DNA from: JAFGRR01 sp964563855
GTDB taxonomy: Bacteria; Planctomycetota; Phycisphaerae; UBA1845; Fen-1342
Assembly: GCA_964563855.1 (NCBI GenBank)
Contig: CAZLYU010000075.1
Span: forward strand, 1-12,321
Length of the DNA: 12,321 nucleotides
Direction: 5' to 3'
Each line of letters begins with the position of its first letter. Within the stretch, counting starts at the first letter, position 1. Positions 4,598 through 11,567 of this stretch are shown piece by piece. The position numbers and the translations under genes are program-made. The notes beneath the pieces are model-generated. The model did not search any database. It was not told where the DNA came from and was given only the letters and a program-made list of their open reading frames with translations.

Positions 4598-7594
4598 CTA
4601 CTCCAGCAGGGCCAGCACGTCCGCCCAGAAGCTCACCCAGCCGTCGCCGATCGCAGCGCCGGGGGGATCGCCGACCCGGACGGCGGCAAAGCACGCGTCC
4701 TGCCACGCGTAGCGCAGCCATTCGACGGCCGCGGCGCGTTGTGCCGGGTCACGCGCGGCCAGGCGCTCGCGTTGGATGCTGAGGTCGGCCTCGAGCCAGT
4801 CGAGCGCCACGTCGAAAAAGGCCGCGCGCTCGGCGGGGGTCGGCCGCGGGACGTCCTCGCCGTCTCCGGCGCCGGCGGCGACGGCTTGCGTGGCGGCGGT
4901 CCAGCGGATGTAGCGCTCCTGATCGGCGGCCAGCACCGGGTCGGCCTCCATCGCGGCGGCATAGAGCCGCGCCGCGCGGGCGGGCAGGTCGAGCTGCTCG
5001 GCGAGTTGCGCCAGTTCCAGCCGCTCGGCTTGCGAGAGCGGCTCGAGCGATTCGTTCCAAGGCGTTTCCATGAGCAGCCCGAGGTGCGCGACCTCTCGAG
5101 TCACGTCCGCGCGGAGATCCGCTTGCAAGTCGTTGTCGGGCTGCAAATCGGCGGCGCGGTCGATCAGCGCCCGCGCGTCGGCGAGTTGCGCTTGCGCGAC
5201 ATACGCGCGGGCCAGCATACATACGGAGACCAGGTCGTCGGGGCTCCACGCCACAGCACGCTCGTAGACCGGAACGGCCTCTGCGCTGCGGCCGAGGCGC
5301 AGCAGTGCGTCGCCGAGCGCGATTCGCGCGGGCTGGGCCCGTACGGGCTCGTACTGCTCGGCCAATGCGTAGAGCTCGACCGCCTCGGCATAGCGGTTGG
5401 TGTAGAAATTGAGCAGGTTCGCGAGTCGGTAGTAAGCCGGACCGTACTGCGGCGCCTCGGCGATCACGGCGCGGAGCACGGCCTCGGCGTCGGCAATCCG
5501 CCCGAGGTCTTCGAGGATCAGTGCGCGTCTGAGGCGGGCGATTCGAGCGTCCGGTCGGAGGCTGACGGCCGCGGTGGCGTACGCGAGGGCGTCAGCAGGT
5601 CGGTTCGCGTCACGGTGCAGCAGCACGGCCAGCTCGTGGTTCACCCAGAAGTCAGCCGGAAAGCGGTCGCGAGCGGATTCCAGGATTTCGAGCGCCCGAG
5701 ACGGCTGCTGCCGCCACGCAAAGAACTTGGCCGCCAGCCAAAGACTCGGCGCCGGTTGCCGCTCGAGTGCGGTCGAATCGAGGAGCGCGAGCAGCGCGTC
5801 GGGGTCACCGGTTCGATACGCAGCCCGGAGCCGATCACGCCATGGATCCGGATCGGCGGTCGCAACCGCGACGCTGACCGCTGTTCGCAGCGCGGCGGCG
5901 CTGGCGACATCCACCGCACGCCCCTGCTGGTGAGCGGTCGCCATCCGCGGGCTCGCGAGGATGGCGCCCCAGATATCGATCGCCGCCAGCATATCAGCGC
6001 GGACCAACGGCGGCCGGTCGGCAAGCGCGGCCCCGACCGATTCCGGCGCGTCGAGCACCTGCATACCGGCATCTGCGAACGCCTGCTCGATCTGTTCGGC
6101 CGCAGACAGGTAGTCGGCGTTGTCGGCGGCGGCGCGGGCCCGTTCGAGCGTATGCAGCAGTTGCTGGTCGGATCGCGCGCGGGCGTGGCGCTGCTCCACG
6201 TCCGCGGCGAGACGGGCATACGCGTTGGATTCGTCGGCGGCGGAAAAGACGGGCGCGATCCGCTGCGCGACTTCGCGCGCGGCGCGCCACAGTTGCGGAT
6301 CTCCGGCGGGGTCGTTTCGTGCGATGGCCGCAGCGGTGCGCAGCTCCTCGAGCGCCATCGCGCGCGCAGCGGTGATCGCGTTCTGCGCGGACTGCGCGGC
6401 GAACAGCCCGGCGCCGACTGTGACGACCAGCGCTAGCCCGCTCAGCGCGAGACCGACCGTCAGGCGGCGTCGCTTGCGTTCGCCGGCGGCGCTCGCTTCG
6501 GCGCGCGCCCGGGCGATCTCCGCCGCGCGGGCGCGGCTCTCAACCGTTGTGAAGTGCTGGGCAAGCCGGGCCGCGACGGCGCTCGCGTTCGCCGGTCGGT
6601 CGTCTGAGCGCCGCGCGACACACGCCCGGACGAGCTCAGCGAGATCCGGCGGAACGTCGGGGTCGGCGAGTCGCGCCAGCGGTGCCGTCGTGTCGGCCTG
6701 CTGAGCGGCCGTGCGTAGCGCCGTGGGCGTGCCCGCGTCGTAGAGGGCGCGCCCGGTCAGGATGTCGCAGAGTATGGCGCCGAGCGCAAAGACGTCACAC
6801 CGTGCGTCGAGCGTTGCGTGGTCGTGGAAGCGTTCGGGCGCCATAAAGGCGGGCGTGCCGGCGTGGCGGCGGAACTCGGGTGAGCTGGTCTCCGCCGGCG
6901 CGGGGACGCTGGGATCCGTCAGGCGGGCGGTGACCTGCGCCAGGCCCCAGTCCATGAGCTGCACCTCGCCGTGTTTGCCCACCATGATGTTGCCTGGTTT
7001 GACGTCGAGATGGACGACGCCGCGTTCGTGCGCGTACGCCAGCGCCTCCGACACGCGCAGCAGGATTCGCAGAAGCGCGCTCCGGTCTTGATCGCTGCGC
7101 GTGGCAAGGAGATCGGCGAGCGTGCGCCCCTTGACGAGCTTCATCGCGAAGTAGGGGCGTTGATCGGCAAGCGCACTCAGTTCGTAGACGGGAACGATAC
7201 CGGGATGCTGCAGTTGCCCCGCGATGCGCGCTTCGGCAATGAAGCGCTCGATGAGATCGGCGCGGTCGCGATGGCGGGCCTGCAGCACCTTCACCGCGAG
7301 CTCTCGCCCGAGGGTGGCGTCGTAAGCACGGAGCACGGCCCCCACGCCGCCGCGTGCGATCTCGTCGAGGAGTTGCAATCGCCCGGCCGGCATGGGCGCG
7401 GACACCGCGTCAGCAGCCGGATCGAATGAGGGCTGCGGATCGGACTGCGGATCAACGACGGTGTCGGCGGCGCCGACCAGATCCTCGGCCGCGGGATCCG
7501 GATCCAGGCCGATGCGCAGCAAACAGGTGGGGCACTGGTCGCGAGCGTGCGTCGCGGCGGCGGGCGTGCCGCAGGTTGGGCAGAGTTTAAGCAC
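4598..7594 (-). CDS. Ser/Thr protein kinase with zinc ribbon, membrane segment and TPR tail
   Basis: A 998-residue membrane-anchored kinase predicted to phosphorylate Ser/Thr of partner proteins. Residues 5-24 hold a CPTC-CPTC zinc ribbon typical of planctomycete kinases. The kinase domain spans about 73-350: glycine loop RGGVGAV (81-87), ATP-binding Lys102 in ELAVKVL, helix C Glu121, catalytic loop HLDVKPGN (195-202) with Asp197, metal-binding DWG (215-217) in place of DFG, and the GTPAFMAPE segment ending at Glu254. A membrane helix lies at about 379-400 after a basic KRRR. The outer part has TPR-like helices (about 615-820) and a planctomycete-type ending (LDWLEADL, FWADVLALLE). All catalytic residues are present, so it should be active. 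The start codon is GTG with GAGG upstream. It follows the sigma factor gene by 69 bases, probably in one operon. Confidence 0.95.
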   Translation of the reverse strand: MLKLCPTCGTPAAATHARDQCPTCLLRIGLDPDPAAEDLVGAADTVVDPQSDPQPSFDPAADAVSAPMPAGRLQLLDEIARGGVGAVLRAYDATLGRELAVKVLQARHRDRADLIERFIAEARIAGQLQHPGIVPVYELSALADQRPYFAMKLVKGRTLADLLATRSDQDRSALLRILLRVSEALAYAHERGVVHLDVKPGNIMVGKHGEVQLMDWGLAQVTARLTDPSVPAPAETSSPEFRRHAGTPAFMAPERFHDHATLDARCDVFALGAILCDILTGRALYDAGTPTALRTAAQQADTTAPLARLADPDVPPDLAELVRACVARRSDDRPANASAVAARLAQHFTTVESRARAAEIARARAEASAAGERKRRRLTVGLALSGLALVVTVGAGLFAAQSAQNAITAARAMALEELRTAAAIARNDPAGDPQLWRAAREVAQRIAPVFSAADESNAYARLAADVEQRHARARSDQQLLHTLERARAAADNADYLSAAEQIEQAFADAGMQVLDAPESVGAALADRPPLVRADMLAAIDIWGAILASPRMATAHQQGRAVDVASAAALRTAVSVAVATADPDPWRDRLRAAYRTGDPDALLALLDSTALERQPAPSLWLAAKFFAWRQQPSRALEILESARDRFPADFWVNHELAVLLHRDANRPADALAYATAAVSLRPDARIARLRRALILEDLGRIADAEAVLRAVIAEAPQYGPAYYRLANLLNFYTNRYAEAVELYALAEQYEPVRAQPARIALGDALLRLGRSAEAVPVYERAVAWSPDDLVSVCMLARAYVAQAQLADARALIDRAADLQPDNDLQADLRADVTREVAHLGLLMETPWNESLEPLSQAERLELAQLAEQLDLPARAARLYAAAMEADPVLAADQERYIRWTAATQAVAAGAGDGEDVPRPTPAERAAFFDVALDWLEADLSIQRERLAARDPAQRAAAVEWLRYAWQDACFAAVRVGDPPGAAIGDGWVSFWADVLALLE

Positions 7595-7663
7595 GATTCG
7601 CCTCGCTGCGAGTTCGGCTGCGGGATGCTCAGAATCGCGTACAGGAAGTTTAAGGAAAAGCCG

Positions 7664-8395
7664 CTACGACCCGGCGCTCGGATCGCGTAGGGCTGCGAAC
7701 AACGCGCGAATCTCCTCGTCAATCTCCATATCGGCGGGGTCCAGCAGGGTCTCGGCGATCGTGGCCCGTAGCACACGTCGATAACGACCACGCAGCCGAC
7801 GCGCCGCGCCTTCGACAGCGACCTCCGTCGTGCCCAGCGTTTCGGCCAGTGCGGCGTACGGTTGGTTTTCGGATGGTCCCGCCAGGACGTCCCGCAGGAC
7901 GGCGAATGACTCGCCCCGGCCGGCTTCTTGTTCGGTTTGCTCAAGCCGGCCAAGGGCGCGCGACAAGAGGTCGAGCGCCCAAGCGCGGTCAAACACCTGC
8001 TCGGGACCGGAGCGGTCGGCGGGCTCGAGGCGATATCGTTGCTCAGCCGCGGCCGCGTCGAGTGAGAGCGCGACGCGGCCCCCGCCGCGCTTGACGGCAC
8101 GGCTGCGGTCGCTCATGTCAGCGAGGAAGAACCCACAGTCGCGCCGTAGTAGCGCGCGAAATCGGCCGCGTTCCCGGTCGGCGCGCTCGAGGAGTTGACC
8201 TTCCATGAGGCGGGCAAAGTAGGCCTGCGTCAGGTCCTCGGCGCGATCGGGTGCGTAACCCCGCGAACGGATAAACGCATACAGCGGGTACCAGTAGGCC
8301 CGGCACATTTCCTGGAAAGCAGCATTGCGGGCGGTGCGGTCGCGAGCGGCTTCGTTGAGTCGGTCCCACTCAGTTGTCGGGAAGGCGTCGTTCAT
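7664..8395 (-). CDS. ECF-type RNA polymerase sigma factor (planctomycete kinase-linked type)
   Basis: A 243-residue sigma-70 family factor that should direct RNA polymerase to specific promoters. Region 2 lies at about residues 20-100 with YWYPLYAFIRSRGY, the DLTQAYFARLM core-binding helix and the FRALLRR segment. Region 4 lies at about 165-215 with the helix-turn-helix YAALAETLGTTEVAVEGAAR and a basic RLRGRYRRVLR helix. The C-terminal extension MEIDEEIRALFAAL is usual in planctomycete factors encoded next to kinases. The start at 8395 is chosen because these proteins begin with a short segment before an FPTT-W motif (here NDAFPTTEWDRL); the in-frame ATG at 8476 would add 27 residues unlike the family. 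The Shine-Dalgarno is weak (GAGCGG). No anti-sigma factor is nearby, which fits control by the kinase, though that is inference. Confidence 0.93.
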   Translation of the reverse strand: MNDAFPTTEWDRLNEAARDRTARNAAFQEMCRAYWYPLYAFIRSRGYAPDRAEDLTQAYFARLMEGQLLERADRERGRFRALLRRDCGFFLADMSDRSRAVKRGGGRVALSLDAAAAEQRYRLEPADRSGPEQVFDRAWALDLLSRALGRLEQTEQEAGRGESFAVLRDVLAGPSENQPYAALAETLGTTEVAVEGAARRLRGRYRRVLRATIAETLLDPADMEIDEEIRALFAALRDPSAGS

Positions 8396-8576
8396 GCGGG
8401 TCCGCTCAAATTCCGCGGTCTGTTGGGTGCAGCCTCGTGCAATGCATGTTAGCGCCGCCCGTAGATCGTGCGGCAATCGCGGCGGGCGCCCGCCAGCCGA
8501 TCGCTGAACGCGGCCCCTCGGCTCCGTCCGGCTGCGAACTCGTCAAGTACTCCGTCAATCCGGAGCCTCCGCCACT
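8396..8576 (-). promoter_or_regulatory. Upstream region of the sigma factor gene with short repeats
   Basis: No gene is seen. Read on the reverse strand it contains TTGACG twice in the same direction (8558-8553 and 8546-8541, 12-base period), and an 11-base palindrome CGGAGCCTCCG at 8561-8571 directly after the stop of the neighbouring gene. The direct repeats could be binding sites or -35 elements of a promoter for the sigma-kinase pair. The palindrome has no U-tract, so it is a poor terminator. None of these is proven by sequence alone. Confidence 0.25.
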
Positions 8577-9746
8577 TTAACGGCGCGAAACCAGAACGAC
8601 CCAATCGAGGTCCGGATCGACAGGCGAGTCGCCTAACGATGGTGATGAACCGCCATGGATGGCGCGACACGACCCTCTTGCAACACGCCCCCCGTACGCG
8701 GATTGAACCACTGCACTGAGAAGGCTCCCGCGACGCTTGTCAGATCGAGCTCGGTCGTGCCGCCGTGCTTGAGGTACACTGAGGTAGGTGTTTCCGACGT
8801 CGGCCAACACGTAGTCATCCGTGGCGCTCGTCAAATCGTTCGCGGCCGCCATTCGCTCGAGCGGGACGTACTGCTCAAAGAAACGCGTTGCGATTCGCGT
8901 GATGCGCCACATATTGGCTCGCTGGCGCATGTCCTCTGCGCCCAGATCGCTGGTGGGTGAGTTGTCTTTCCAGCCGAAGTACCACTCGACGCCCGCGCCG
9001 CCGGCCATGTAAGCGCCCCACAAGAGCTCCTTGCGAGCCTCCTCCTGGCTCACGCCGCCGCCGGTGTCGTCGGTCACCAGACCGAACTCCCAGCCGAGCG
9101 GCTCGTCGACGTTCACCATCCACGGCCGGCCGTGCTCGACCGAGGCCGCGACCCAGCGTCGCACCTCTTCGTTGTAGTCCCAGCCGCGCTCGTCGAGATA
9201 CGGCTGATCAAGTTGCAGCGACGCGCCTTCAAAGTGTGGGTCGCCGAGCAGCGGGCCATACACCTTGTCCTGCTCGAACGGGTAGTGATGTACGACGATC
9301 GGGTGGTCGTACGGATCGAGCCCGCGAATGTAGGCCGCGAAAGCCTTCATCTGCTGAGGCGTGGTCGCAGCGCCGAACATTCGCTGCTCGTCGGTATGTC
9401 CGTTTTCTTCGCCCAGGTTCCAGACCAGCGCCAGGTGATGCCCGAACCGTGCGACCATCTCGCGGTAGTAGAGCCGTCGCGTGTGGGCGAAGTCGCCGCC
9501 GTCGAGCATCTCGAACAGGCTCTCGTTCTCGGTCTCCGTGAGCAGCACGTGCAGCAGGATCCCCTGCTGCTGCATGTGCGTGAACAACATCTCCCACGGC
9601 GCCAGCCGGCTGACGTCGAACGTCTCGCGCCGGCCGAAGTGCGTCCACGGCCAGACTTCCCAGCCGTCGCCCTCGAAGTTCATTGTGACGAAGTACTGCG
9701 AATTGAGACCGACGCTCGCCAGGTAGTTCACGAAGCCGATGATGTT
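8577..9746 (-). pseudogene. Glycoside-hydrolase-like protein (DUF5060 / Collagen_bind_2 architecture), 5'-truncated and frameshifted
   Basis: The reading frame is open from 9851 to 8577 (424 codons), but family similarity starts only at NIIGFVNYLASVGLNS (from 9746). The core is a TIM-barrel glycosidase-like domain: MNFEGDGWEVWPW, LLHVLLTETENE, ALVWNLGEEN (probable catalytic Glu) and VNVDEP (second Glu). Relatives have an N-terminal DUF5060 domain and signal peptide, both missing here. In the C-terminal collagen-binding-like domain, the frame shifts at 8780: an extra base after NTYL moves VYLKHGGTTELDL and QWFNPRTGGVLQEG into another frame. Near 8673-8675 a missing G in a G-run restores the first frame, so GDSPVDPDLDWVVLVSRR reads correctly to the TAA. 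Likely inactive unless the errors come from sequencing. The substrate is unknown, probably a polysaccharide. Confidence 0.8.
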
Positions 9747-9752
9747 CCGGCG
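9744..9752. other. Breakpoint joining two 5'-truncated genes head to head
   Basis: Minus-strand similarity to the glycosidase family ends at the Asn codon 9746-9744, and plus-strand thrombospondin type 3 similarity begins at 9749-9752. Both genes are cut inside their coding regions at the same point, with no intergenic DNA between them. No insertion sequence or target-site repeat is visible here. Confidence 0.6.
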
Positions 9753-10315
9753 ACTCCGATGGCGACGGGTCTTTTGACAATCAGGACAATTGTCCCGCCA
9801 TTCCCAATGTAGATCAGACGGACGGTGACAACGATGGTCTGGGCGACGCATGCGACATTCGCCCGTTCGACTCGGATGCGGATCAAGCCGACCATGATGG
9901 GGACGGCGTTGGCGATGCCTGCGACAACTGCTTCTTTATTGCCAACGGCAATCAGTCCGACATCGATGGTGATACGCTCGGCGACCGGTGTGACAACCGC
10001 CCGAATGCGGCCAACCATGGGTGACAACTACATCGTCGGCAACGTGAGGAATCCGGCGACGCGGTTGCCTGCGGGTTGGCCGATGCGTCGGAGACGTTTC
10101 GCGACATCAGCAGTCTCGTCTTCGGTGCATTCCCGGAAACTTGCAGCAGCTATGATCTGGGCGCGCCCGAAACGCACGGGGTGCGTGACGACGGAGCGCT
10201 GGCGAAATATTATCATGATTCGGATGGTGGCTTCGGCGGCTTCAGCGCCGTGGTTCCCGAGCCCACGTTGCTGGTGCTGCTGGGGCTCGCGGCATTGTTC
10301 ATCCGTCGACGCTAA
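9749..10315 (+). pseudogene. Thrombospondin type 3 repeat / PEP-CTERM surface protein, 5'-truncated and interrupted
   Basis: From 9749 the plus strand reads four calcium-binding type 3 repeats, for example DSDGDGSFDNQDNCPAIPN, TDGDNDGLGDACD and DHDGDGVGDACDNC. A TGA at 9740-9742 closes the frame just upstream, so the start and signal peptide are missing. A TGA at 10022-10024 interrupts it; the same frame then continues through ETFRDISSLVFGAFPE and HDSDGGFGGFSAV to a PEP-CTERM tail, VPEPTLLVLLGLAALFIRRR, before the TAA at 10313-10315. Removing one G from the GGG at 10019-10021 would read on as NHGDNYIVGN, and a second shift near 10042-10050 would return to the tail frame. The 79-codon stretch from TTG 10076 could be called a gene on its own but lacks a Shine-Dalgarno and signal peptide. 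Most likely a broken surface protein gene. Confidence 0.65.
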
Positions 10316-10353
10316 TCGAGTCAACATTAACCGCAGACAGATGGAGATGAAGA

Positions 10354-10953
10354 GTGTTCAGGTTTTTGCAACTAGAAAGTGGCGCCGCGAACCGGACGAT
10401 CCGCCGCGCGGTCCTTGTCGTCGCCGCGGTCTCGAGCCCGATGTTTCTCGTCGGATGCGCGAGCACGCAACGCGGTCATGGAACGTCCGACAGCGGCATG
10501 CTGAGCAAGTCCGACGTCGTCGCGGCTCAGCGTGAGTGGGGTGAGGGTATCGTCGATATCGCGCGCATCCACGCGAACGGCGGCGACTACAAGGCTCGCG
10601 CGAGGCGCCACATCGAGACGCTCTACGCCTACGGCCAGACGGACGTCATGTTTAAGCCGACCCTCGCGTCGCAAGATCAGTTCCGCGAGACGTTCGACGA
10701 AGCGCTGGACTACTTCATCGGCCGGCCGGGCAGCGAAGATAGTGGTTTCGCGATCAAGGGCTGGACGAACGTCCGCTGGGACAACAACGGGATCTACACC
10801 GATCGCGACTCGGCCATGGCAATGGGGAACTACTTCTTCACCGGGCCGGACGGATCTGAAACGAAGGTCGAGTACTCGTTCGGATACGTCCGGGGCGGCG
10901 ACGGCGACCTGAAAATCAACTTGCACCACTCGTCACTGCCGTACACGCCGTAG
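10354..10953 (+). CDS. Lipoprotein of a SnoaL/NTF2-like family (relatives named phosphoribosyl-AMP cyclohydrolase)
   Basis: A 199-residue protein with a lipoprotein signal peptide: basic TIRRA, hydrophobic LVVAAVSSPMF and lipobox LVGC with Cys35 as the lipidation site, followed by a Ser/Thr/Gly-rich linker. The mature domain (about residues 50-199) has the conserved pattern AAQREWGEGIVDI, GGDYKARARRHIETLYAYG, MFKPT, AMAMGNYFFTGPDGSETKVE, FSGYV-like FGYVRG and a terminal INLHHSSLPY. From memory, close relatives are small secreted proteins often labelled phosphoribosyl-AMP cyclohydrolase, but the Cys/His metal motifs of true HisI are absent, so the label is probably wrong; an NTF2-like fold fits better. 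The start is GTG with GGAG about 6 bases upstream. It lies 38 bases after the broken TSP3 gene and overlaps the end of the convergent 10830-11351 frame. Its biochemical role is unknown. Confidence 0.88.
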   Translation: MFRFLQLESGAANRTIRRAVLVVAAVSSPMFLVGCASTQRGHGTSDSGMLSKSDVVAAQREWGEGIVDIARIHANGGDYKARARRHIETLYAYGQTDVMFKPTLASQDQFRETFDEALDYFIGRPGSEDSGFAIKGWTNVRWDNNGIYTDRDSAMAMGNYFFTGPDGSETKVEYSFGYVRGGDGDLKINLHHSSLPYTP

Positions 10954-11351
10954 TCACGGCGGGAACGGTTACTGGATTCGCGGTGGACGCGGCAGCCCGA
11001 AACAGGCTCGCCGCCCCCGCGGCGTGAGTTGGCCGCAGCCCGAGCCAGCGTCGTACGTCGCCAGTCGGGCAGTCGGCGCCGTCGCTTGTTGACCTGGGAC
11101 GCACAGGCCGCTCGAAACCGCCAGCCGCCCGCCCAAAAACCGCCGGCCAGCGTGTAGCCACCGCCGGTCATCACCATCCCGGCGTCCGGTTGGCCGATCG
11201 TGCCCTCGAGCACGAAGCCGCCGCCAAAGCCGTAGCCGCCACCGCCGTCGATGGTGTTCCAGGAGAGGTCGAATGACTGCGCCGCGGCGACCGCGGTCAG
11301 TCCGATCGACAACAGGCCGGTGAACAATCTGACATTTCCGCGCTGAAGCAT
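10830..11351 (-). CDS. Small secreted planctomycete protein, 3' half probably degraded
   Basis: The first part is convincing: a signal peptide (MLQRGNVRLFTGLLSIGLTA, cleavage near AAA-Q), then SFDLSWNTIDGGGG, FVLEGTIGQPDAG and GGGYTLAGGFWAGG, a pattern common at the start of planctomycete surface proteins and often followed by a dockerin-like or PEP-CTERM end. That similarity stops at about 11124. From there to the stop at 10830 the translation is Arg/Ser/Cys-rich, has no recognisable motif and overlaps 124 bases of the convergent lipoprotein gene. In another frame just after the GGFWAGG motif one reads SSGLCVPGQ, which hints at a frameshift. The start at 11351 is chosen for its signal peptide; 11387 is an in-frame alternative that overlaps the TAA of the small ORF upstream as TAATG. 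Real coding may be limited to 11124-11351. Confidence 0.5.
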   Translation of the reverse strand: MLQRGNVRLFTGLLSIGLTAVAAAQSFDLSWNTIDGGGGYGFGGGFVLEGTIGQPDAGMVMTGGGYTLAGGFWAGGWRFRAACASQVNKRRRRLPDWRRTTLARAAANSRRGGGEPVSGCRVHRESSNRSRRDYGVYGSDEWCKLIFRSPSPPRTYPNEYSTFVSDPSGPVKK

Positions 11352-11386
11352 CTGTTTTACTCTCGACGATGCGCCGCGGCGCGCCA

Positions 11387-11533
11387 TTACGTTGTGTGAG
11401 TTTTGCGCCGGGTAATTGAACGCAATGTTCCATGCCTGGCATAGCCTCCTCGTACGTGGTCGGCGCTGCGCAGTATTCCACCAGCGCCTCCAATCGCGTG
11501 AGGCGATCCACCAGCCGAGTTAGACTGTTTCAT
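11387..11533 (-). CDS. Doubtful small ORF behind a strong ribosome binding site
   Basis: An ATG at 11533 opens 48 codons (MKQSNSAGGSPHAIGG...) that end in a TAA overlapping the ATG at 11387. The Shine-Dalgarno is excellent, but the codon third positions are not GC-rich as in real genes of this window. Shifting one base inside the AAA after the ATG gives MNSLTRLVDRLTRLEALV and EYCAAPTTYEEAMPGMEHC, with better codon bias and a long open frame (to 10969). So either this is a tiny peptide, or a small gene that lost its frame at its second codon. No family is recognised for either version. Confidence 0.25.
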   Translation of the reverse strand: MKQSNSAGGSPHAIGGAGGILRSADHVRGGYARHGTLRSITRRKTHTT

Positions 11534-11542
11534 GACGGATGT

Positions 11543-11549
11543 CCTCCTT
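11543..11549 (-). promoter_or_regulatory. Strong ribosome binding site
   Basis: AAGGAGG on the reverse strand, 9 bases before the ATG at 11533. It is among the best Shine-Dalgarno matches in the window, yet the frame it serves looks poorly coding. Confidence 0.55.
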
Positions 11550-11567
11550 GGACGGCGTGGAGCCGGA

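Noticed and set aside
4481..6436. 651-codon open frame on the plus strand
   Set aside because: It is antisense to the kinase gene. Its translation is Arg/Gly/Val-rich without domains, as expected from the complement of GC-rich codons.
8396..8476. Longer start for the sigma factor at 8476
   Set aside because: The extra 27 residues do not resemble the family, whose members begin shortly before the FPTT-W motif found right after 8395.
9825..10535. 236-codon plus-strand open frame
   Set aside because: It runs across the TSP3 repeats and the PEP-CTERM tail in the wrong frame and into the start of the lipoprotein gene. Only a short piece (GDNYIVGN) may be genuine, as part of a frameshifted gene.
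10372..10929. 185-codon minus-strand open frame
   Set aside because: It is the antisense shadow of the lipoprotein gene, which has a signal peptide, lipobox, ribosome binding site and conserved motifs.
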